Source: an uncultured Desulfobacterium sp. (lineage in GTDB: Bacteria > Desulfobacterota > Desulfobacteria > Desulfobacterales > Desulfobacteraceae). From it: a stretch of DNA of 9,650 nt. Position numbers and translations under genes: made by a program. The stretch spans positions 1-9,650 of the forward strand of contig CAKZLA010000054.1 in the NCBI GenBank assembly GCA_937124525.1, written 5' to 3'. This document shows positions 6,452 through 9,650 of the stretch, in pieces; position 1 is the first letter of the stretch, and the number at the start of each line of letters is the position of its first letter. Below the pieces are notes generated by a model that was not told the origin of the DNA, searched no databases, and worked only from the letters and a program-made list of their open reading frames with translations.

Positions 6452-6466
6452 GTGGATAAATGTGGA
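6452..6466 (+). promoter_or_regulatory. Candidate MraZ-binding repeats (two GTGGA boxes, 10-bp period)
   Basis: GTGGA occurs at 6452-6456 and again at 6462-6466, separated by exactly five bases (TAAAT). MraZ proteins bind near their own promoter to direct repeats of a TGGG-like or GTG-containing box with 10-bp spacing. Only two boxes are seen, where three or more are usual, and the fourth base pattern differs slightly, so this is a candidate rather than a firm call. Confidence 0.45.
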
Positions 6467-6508
6467 GTTACATTAAATCTATTAATATTTTCATTAATGA
6501 TATCTATA

Positions 6509-6633
6509 TTGGGGGAAGGGGTAAAATTTATTGTAATGGCATTATTTGCAGGCATTTTTACCTTTCGCAAATTGTGATAAATAGCGCCAATCACACAATC
6601 TTGCCCCCTGTTGATCAACAACCCTTCCCCCAA
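6509..6633 (+). repeat. 12-bp long-range inverted repeat in the mraZ leader
   Basis: TTGGGGGAAGGG (6509-6520) and CCCTTCCCCCAA (6622-6633) are perfect complements 101 bases apart. The enclosed DNA has further dyads: GGTAAAA/TTTTACC (6520-6526 with 6556-6562), ATTTGC/GCAAAT (6544-6549 with 6567-6572), ATTGTG/CACAAT (6571-6576 with 6594-6599) and the palindrome TGTTGATCAACA (6609-6620). Some pairings exclude others. This could be a folded RNA leader, or binding sites; I match it to no known riboswitch. Confidence 0.45.
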
Positions 6634-6676
6634 ACGTGATCATTGATGTTAAAAAAACAGGATTCAATCCAAAACC

Positions 6677-7117
6677 ATGTTTCGATCCAGCTCATTTCAC
6701 ACCATGGACCCCAAGGGGAGAATCATCATTCCTGCCCGATTCAAGACCGTCATTGAGGCAGCTGGGGAAAATGAGCTGATGGTTACCAATCATGCAGGCT
6801 GTCTCTACGCCTACACCATGGAAAAATGGATTGAACTCGAAAAAAAACTCATGCTCGTAAAACAGGATCACATGGCCCGATTCAAACGGGTCTTTCTTGG
6901 CAACGCAACCCTTTGTGTCTGTGATAAACAAGACAGAATAGTAATTCCCAAACCCCTTAGAAGTTATGCCGACCTGAAAAAAAAAATTGTGCTGGTGGGG
7001 CTGCTGGATCGGTTTGAAATCTGGTCCAAAGAGGGATGGGAAATGGAAGAAAGCAAACTTAAAGACGATCTTAACCAACCGGATGTAAGAAAAACCATTG
7101 CATCCCTGGGACTGTAA
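6677..7117 (+). CDS. mraZ: Transcriptional regulator MraZ
   Basis: A 146-residue protein of normal MraZ length. It has the two SpoVT/AbrB-like halves, each with the DxxxR signature: DPKGR (11-15) followed by IIIPARF, and DKQDR (83-87) followed by IVIPKPL. MraZ is a DNA-binding protein forming ring-shaped oligomers that in Escherichia coli represses the division and cell-wall (dcw) cluster, including its own gene. Here it is the first gene of that cluster, with rsmH beginning 3 bases after its stop. The N-terminal MFRSSSFHTMDPKGR is typical and fixes the start at 6677, although the RBS (AGGA, 14 bases upstream) is weak. GTGGA repeats about 210 bases upstream are candidate binding sites. Confidence 0.95.
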   Translation: MFRSSSFHTMDPKGRIIIPARFKTVIEAAGENELMVTNHAGCLYAYTMEKWIELEKKLMLVKQDHMARFKRVFLGNATLCVCDKQDRIVIPKPLRSYADLKKKIVLVGLLDRFEIWSKEGWEMEESKLKDDLNQPDVRKTIASLGL

Positions 7118-7120
7118 TCA

Positions 7121-8059
7121 ATGCAATTTGAACATACCTCTGTCATGCCCATGGAAGTGGATCTGCACCTGGACCTGAAACCGGGGGATGTGTGTGTGGA
7201 CGGCACCCTTGGGGGGGCAGGTCATGCCTCACAAATGGTGACACGGATTTCCCCTGGGGGGAGCTTCATCGGCATTGACCAGGATATGGATGCCATTGAA
7301 AATGCCCATAAAAAATTATCCTGTAAAGACACAAACATCACCATAGTACATGACAATTTTTCCCACATGCCCGACATCCTTAAAGAACTTCAAATCCCGG
7401 GTGTGGATGGCATCCTCCTGGACCTTGGTCTCTCCCTTCATCAATTAAGAAAGGGGCAGCGGGGGTTCAGCTTTTTAAAGGAGGAACCCCTGGATATGCG
7501 CATGGATAAGCGTCAGGGAGTCACAGCAGCAGACATTGTTAACACCTTTACCCAGCAGGAACTCACCTCTCTGTTCTTTTCCTATGGAGAGGAACGGATG
7601 TCACGGCAGATTGCCCGCAAAATTATTGAAATCCGCCAGCAGTCCCCCATCACCACCAGCACTCAGCTATCTGATATCATCGTGGACACCATTCCCACAA
7701 AAATGGCCAGAAACCAGAAAATTCATCCGGCCACCCGGGTGTTCCAGGCCCTGCGGATCAAGGTGAACCGGGAGCTGGAACGTCTGGAAAAAATCATGGA
7801 ACAGATACCACACCTTCTCAATCCCGGGGGAAGGCTTTGTATCATTGCCTTTCATTCTCTGGAAGATCGAATTGTAAAACACCGCATCAGAGCCTTTGAA
7901 GAGGGGTGTACCTGTCCCAGAGACTTTCCCCAATGCATCTGTGGGTTTACCCCCTCTCTGAGATCAATCTCCCGGAAGCCCTTCATGCCAACGGCTGAAG
8001 AATGCATTGCCAACCCCATGGCACGAAGTGCCCGCCTGCGGGTTGCTGAAAAGATTTAA
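7121..8059 (+). CDS. rsmH: 16S rRNA (cytosine(1402)-N(4))-methyltransferase RsmH
   Basis: A 312-residue cytoplasmic methyltransferase that uses S-adenosylmethionine to methylate N4 of C1402 in 16S rRNA, in the decoding centre. Family landmarks in order: HTSVM (5-9); the SAM-binding loop DGTLGGAGHA (28-37); GIDQD (51-55); DGILLDLGLS (96-105); RGFSF (114-118) and PLDMRMD (123-129); GEERMSRQIAR (156-166); HPATRVFQALRIKVNREL (202-219); FHSLEDRIVK (244-253); and a late Cys group, C263, C265, C272 and C274, seen in many members. The C-terminus NPMARSARLRV is also typical. It is complete and intact. It lies 3 bases after mraZ with only a weak GGGA within the mraZ end as RBS, so translational coupling is likely, and 3 bases before ftsL. 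Confidence 0.96.
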   Translation: MQFEHTSVMPMEVDLHLDLKPGDVCVDGTLGGAGHASQMVTRISPGGSFIGIDQDMDAIENAHKKLSCKDTNITIVHDNFSHMPDILKELQIPGVDGILLDLGLSLHQLRKGQRGFSFLKEEPLDMRMDKRQGVTAADIVNTFTQQELTSLFFSYGEERMSRQIARKIIEIRQQSPITTSTQLSDIIVDTIPTKMARNQKIHPATRVFQALRIKVNRELERLEKIMEQIPHLLNPGGRLCIIAFHSLEDRIVKHRIRAFEEGCTCPRDFPQCICGFTPSLRSISRKPFMPTAEECIANPMARSARLRVAEKI

Positions 8060-8062
8060 CCG

Positions 8063-8380
8063 GTGAACACCGCCAACAGAAAAAAAGACAACACCCAAAG
8101 CCAGGAAAATACTTTCCAGGGGAAATGGATGGTGCTCATTATTTTTTTTATCCTTGAACTATTGTTCTACACTTGGATCCGGGTGGAGCAGACCCATACA
8201 GGCAAACGAATTTTTCTGGCAACCCAGGATCAGAAGAGAAAGCTCAAATACCGGTCAGAACTCCTGGTGGAACAAGAGCGTCTCTCTTCACCGGAAAGAA
8301 TCATGACCATTGCCCGGGATAACCTGAATCTTCACACACCGGCCCCGGAACAAATTATCAATATGGAAGACACCCCATGA
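8063..8380 (+). CDS. ftsL: Cell division protein FtsL
   Basis: A 105-residue bitopic membrane protein. It has a hydrophilic cytoplasmic N-terminus (1-20), one helix (about 22-39), then a periplasmic region with a coiled-coil pattern (about 50-78), ending in the FtsL-like motif LSSPERIMTIARDNLNLHTP (74-93) and EQIINM. FtsL joins FtsB and FtsQ in the divisome and helps activate FtsW and FtsI. FtsL is poorly conserved in sequence, so position in the cluster (after rsmH, before ftsI) carries much of the call. It starts with GTG 3 bases after the rsmH stop, and its TGA overlaps the ftsI ATG (ATGA), which implies coupled translation. Confidence 0.88.
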   Translation: MNTANRKKDNTQSQENTFQGKWMVLIIFFILELLFYTWIRVEQTHTGKRIFLATQDQKRKLKYRSELLVEQERLSSPERIMTIARDNLNLHTPAPEQIINMEDTP

Positions 8381-8523
8381 CCCCGGCACCATCCCATAAA
8401 ATATCCAGACGTATACGTCTGGTGGAAATTTTGTTTGGGGTGATCATGATTTTACTGGGGGTCAGGGCCATGACACTGCAATTGTTCAATTCGGATGAGC
8501 TTGCAGACAAGGCAAACAAAGAC
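8377..8523 (+). CDS. ftsI: Cell division transpeptidase FtsI (PBP3), N-terminal fragment
   Basis: Only the first 49 codons look genuine: a basic N-terminus (SRRIRLVE), a single membrane helix (about 15-30), and the periplasmic start LQLFNSDELADKANKD, typical of the stretch before the family's R-G-x-I-x-D motif. FtsI crosslinks septal peptidoglycan; its pedestal and transpeptidase domains (over 500 residues) are missing. After about base 8523 the frame stays open to 8781, but the residues (LTSLTAQPRF and on) have nothing of FtsI and are the antisense of mtnA. Position after ftsL supports the identity. This end is a join, not a natural stop. Confidence 0.8.
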
Positions 8524-8535
8524 TTAACCTCACTA
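8515..8535. other. Apparent chimeric join between two genomes
   Basis: Left of here the plus strand encodes FtsI (to residue 49); right of here the minus strand encodes MtnA (from about residue 106 back to 1). Each protein matches its family up to this point and stops matching within a few codons. There is no IS end, tRNA, direct repeat or terminator at the join. Assembly or cloning chimerism is the simplest reading. Confidence 0.75.
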
Positions 8536-8843
8536 ACCGCCCAACCAAGATTTACCGCAGTGGGACGCGCCGCTGCCAACTCATCCATCATGGCAGTGAA
8601 TTTTTTACGTGCGACACCTTCTGCTTCGCTACCGACCTCGCTCAATGCGATGACTGCGCCGTACGCAGCGCTTATCCCGATTGCCGGAGCACCTCGAACA
8701 ACCATTTCCTTAATAGCCTCTATTACCGAGGCTAAGTCGGCGCATTCAATCCACCGCTCTTCAGTTGGCAATAAACGCTGATCGAGTAAACATAGTTTTC
8801 CATCGCGCCAAACAATAGGGCTAAGAATGTCATTACTTGGCAT
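8524..8843 (-). CDS. mtnA: Methylthioribose-1-phosphate isomerase, N-terminal part (3' end lost at the join)
   Basis: This enzyme of the methionine salvage pathway converts 5-methylthioribose 1-phosphate to 5-methylthioribulose 1-phosphate in the cytoplasm. The first about 106 residues are present: IVWRDGKLCLLDQRLLP (10-26), IEC (32-34), the conserved VVRGAPAIGISAAYGAVIA (48-66), which includes the substrate-phosphate-binding RGAPA stretch, and ARPTAVNLGWAV (92-103). The normal protein is about 340-380 residues, so the part carrying the catalytic Cys and Asp is absent. The frame stays open past 8524 to 8358, but reads antisense to ftsI and ftsL there. ATG at 8843 matches the family N-terminus; no strong RBS is seen. 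It follows the cupredoxin gene on the same strand after 62 bases. Confidence 0.85.
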
Positions 8844-8905
8844 AGTTTAAGGTACTCATTTTTTAGTTTCCGTCGTACAAAGTAATACAAGCATTAAGGC
8901 GCTGC

Positions 8906-9520
8906 TCAAGGGTTCGATTGACGCTTTAGCTGGGGTAACTGTTCAAGATCTAGTTGCGGTGTCTCTGGCATCTCTGGATTACTGGGAAGCACTTGTATGA
9001 TGCTGCGATGCCCCTCATCTTCATGCCCCGCAATCGTACAAAATAAGATAACGTCCTTCGGCGTATCAAATTGAATAATCACTTCTTTGAATTCGTCTGG
9101 GCGAACCAGTACGCTTGGATTACGCTCCATAGTTAGAACGATTGGTTTTGGGTTGTCGACAGCCGTTCCAGCGTGAGTATGCTGACCGTCGACTACAGGT
9201 TCCATCGCAGCATGATACAGATCTTCTTTTAGGTATTGCTGAAAGTTATCGTCCGCAACGAGCGCCTCGGGCTCTGTTGAAAACGCCAGAACATGCAATG
9301 ACGGCGACTTGTTAGTCACCACAAAGCGAATATTTTCTCCTTGGGTGACACTTGCTTTCATCGGCCATAGCAGTTTGTGCAAAATCTCCACTTGCACTGT
9401 TTCTTTGGCTGCAGCTGCTCCGAACAAAGGATCCTTCCAATATTCACCGAGCACATCCTCGGGCTTTAAGGCCTGCGCATTTGCAGCAAGTACTAACAGT
9501 AAAAAAAACAAACGAAGCAT
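8906..9520 (-). CDS. Secreted cupredoxin-like copper-binding protein
   Basis: A 204-residue protein with a clear signal peptide (MLRLFFLLLVLAANAQA, 1-17, cut probably after AQA), so periplasmic. The core is a cupredoxin fold: GENIRFVVTNKSPSLHVLAF (61-80) holds the first ligand His76, and ILFCTIAGHEDEGHRSIIQV (158-177) holds Cys161 and His166. In blue-copper proteins a Met usually sits 10 residues after the Cys; here that position is His171. A His pair (H114, H116) in the inserted loop could add copper binding. The style is closest to the plastocyanin/azurin-like copper-resistance group (COG4454-type). Start: an upstream in-frame ATG at 9559 would add 13 residues (MALVLCHKLFRHY) before the signal peptide; neither start has a good RBS, and I prefer 9520 for a normal signal peptide. 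Electron transfer or copper handling is inferred. Confidence 0.75.
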   Translation of the reverse strand: MLRLFFLLLVLAANAQALKPEDVLGEYWKDPLFGAAAAKETVQVEILHKLLWPMKASVTQGENIRFVVTNKSPSLHVLAFSTEPEALVADDNFQQYLKEDLYHAAMEPVVDGQHTHAGTAVDNPKPIVLTMERNPSVLVRPDEFKEVIIQFDTPKDVILFCTIAGHEDEGHRSIIQVLPSNPEMPETPQLDLEQLPQLKRQSNP

Positions 9521-9559
9521 ATAATGTCTAAAAAGCTTGTGGCACAGGACTAAGGCCAT

Positions 9560-9650
9560 AGAATATAGCGCTGAATGATAATCACAACTGATAAATAACG
9601 ACCGCTGCCAATTTTATACTACCGCGAACCGCCACACATGGAGAGCAAAC
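9560..9650. other. Region upstream of the cupredoxin gene; nothing firm
   Basis: This should hold the minus-strand promoter of the cupredoxin gene, but I find no convincing -35/-10 pair or dyad. An ATG at 9639 on the plus strand could begin a divergent gene; 12 bases are too few to judge. Confidence 0.4.

Larger units (their letters stand above)
6291..6676 (+). other. AT-rich promoter and leader region before mraZ
   Basis: Almost 400 bases with no supported gene. Bases 6340-6430 are very AT-rich. A promoter-like pair lies at 6412-6441, two GTGGA boxes at 6452-6466, and several dyads between 6490 and 6640. An open minus-strand frame at 6430-6633 has no family resemblance and no RBS, and I treat it as non-coding. 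The mraZ start has only AGGA at 6659-6662, 14 bases away, which is long. Confidence 0.6.

Noticed and set aside
6430..6633. 67-codon minus-strand open frame in the mraZ leader
   Set aside because: No RBS or family resemblance; the region is better explained by promoter elements and dyads.
8358..8523. Continuation of the mtnA frame to a stop at 8358
   Set aside because: It reads antisense to ftsI and the end of ftsL and lacks MtnA features.
8524..8781. Continuation of the ftsI frame as a novel fusion protein
   Set aside because: It is the antisense of mtnA, whose sense frame has clear family motifs.

Overview
The window appears to be a composite of DNA from at least two, probably three, organisms. 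The first 60 bases contain 39 G/C, while bases 361-420 contain 12. The large middle block (about 300 to 8523) is self-consistent. It resembles a Desulfobacteraceae-like deltaproteobacterium (Desulfobacterota), judged from gene order and protein style rather than from a database search. The right end (about 8524 to 9650) has different codon use, genes on the opposite strand, and a gammaproteobacterial look. The right join cuts two conserved genes in mid-domain (ftsI on the plus strand, mtnA on the minus strand). An assembly or cloning chimera is more likely there than a natural rearrangement.

Layout. (1) Bases 1 to about 230-300 hold the GC-rich 3' end of a membrane-protein gene, then in another frame what may be the last strands of an outer-membrane beta-barrel, then a strong terminator at 327-357. 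(2) 456-1031 encodes a 191-residue protein that I read as two ribbon-helix-helix-like units in one chain; a perfect 8-bp-arm palindrome and a promoter-like sequence lie just upstream. (3) 1032-1334 is non-coding with two matching TGGCAG/CTGCCA hairpins. (4) 1335-6216 is a tight four-gene operon: ABC ATPase, ABC-2 permease, GldG-type auxiliary protein and a DUF4340 protein, closed by a terminator at 6225-6290. (5) 6291-6676 is an AT-rich promoter and leader region with GTGGA repeats resembling MraZ boxes and several inverted repeats. (6) 6677-8523 is the start of the division and cell-wall (dcw) cluster: mraZ, rsmH, ftsL and the first 49 codons of ftsI. (7) 8524-9520, minus strand, holds a secreted cupredoxin gene followed by the 5' third of mtnA.

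How the genes work together. The ABC module should form a membrane transporter (ATPase plus six-helix permease) with two membrane-anchored extracytoplasmic partners; its substrate is unknown. The dcw genes make a transcriptional regulator (MraZ), a 16S rRNA methyltransferase (RsmH) and two divisome proteins (FtsL, FtsI), with very short gaps or overlaps. I see no CRISPR array, tRNA, rRNA, transposase, phage gene or recognisable defence system. The items most worth following are the tandem RHH-like protein with its candidate operator, the structured mraZ leader, the cupredoxin with a histidine at the usual axial methionine position, and the two apparent joins.
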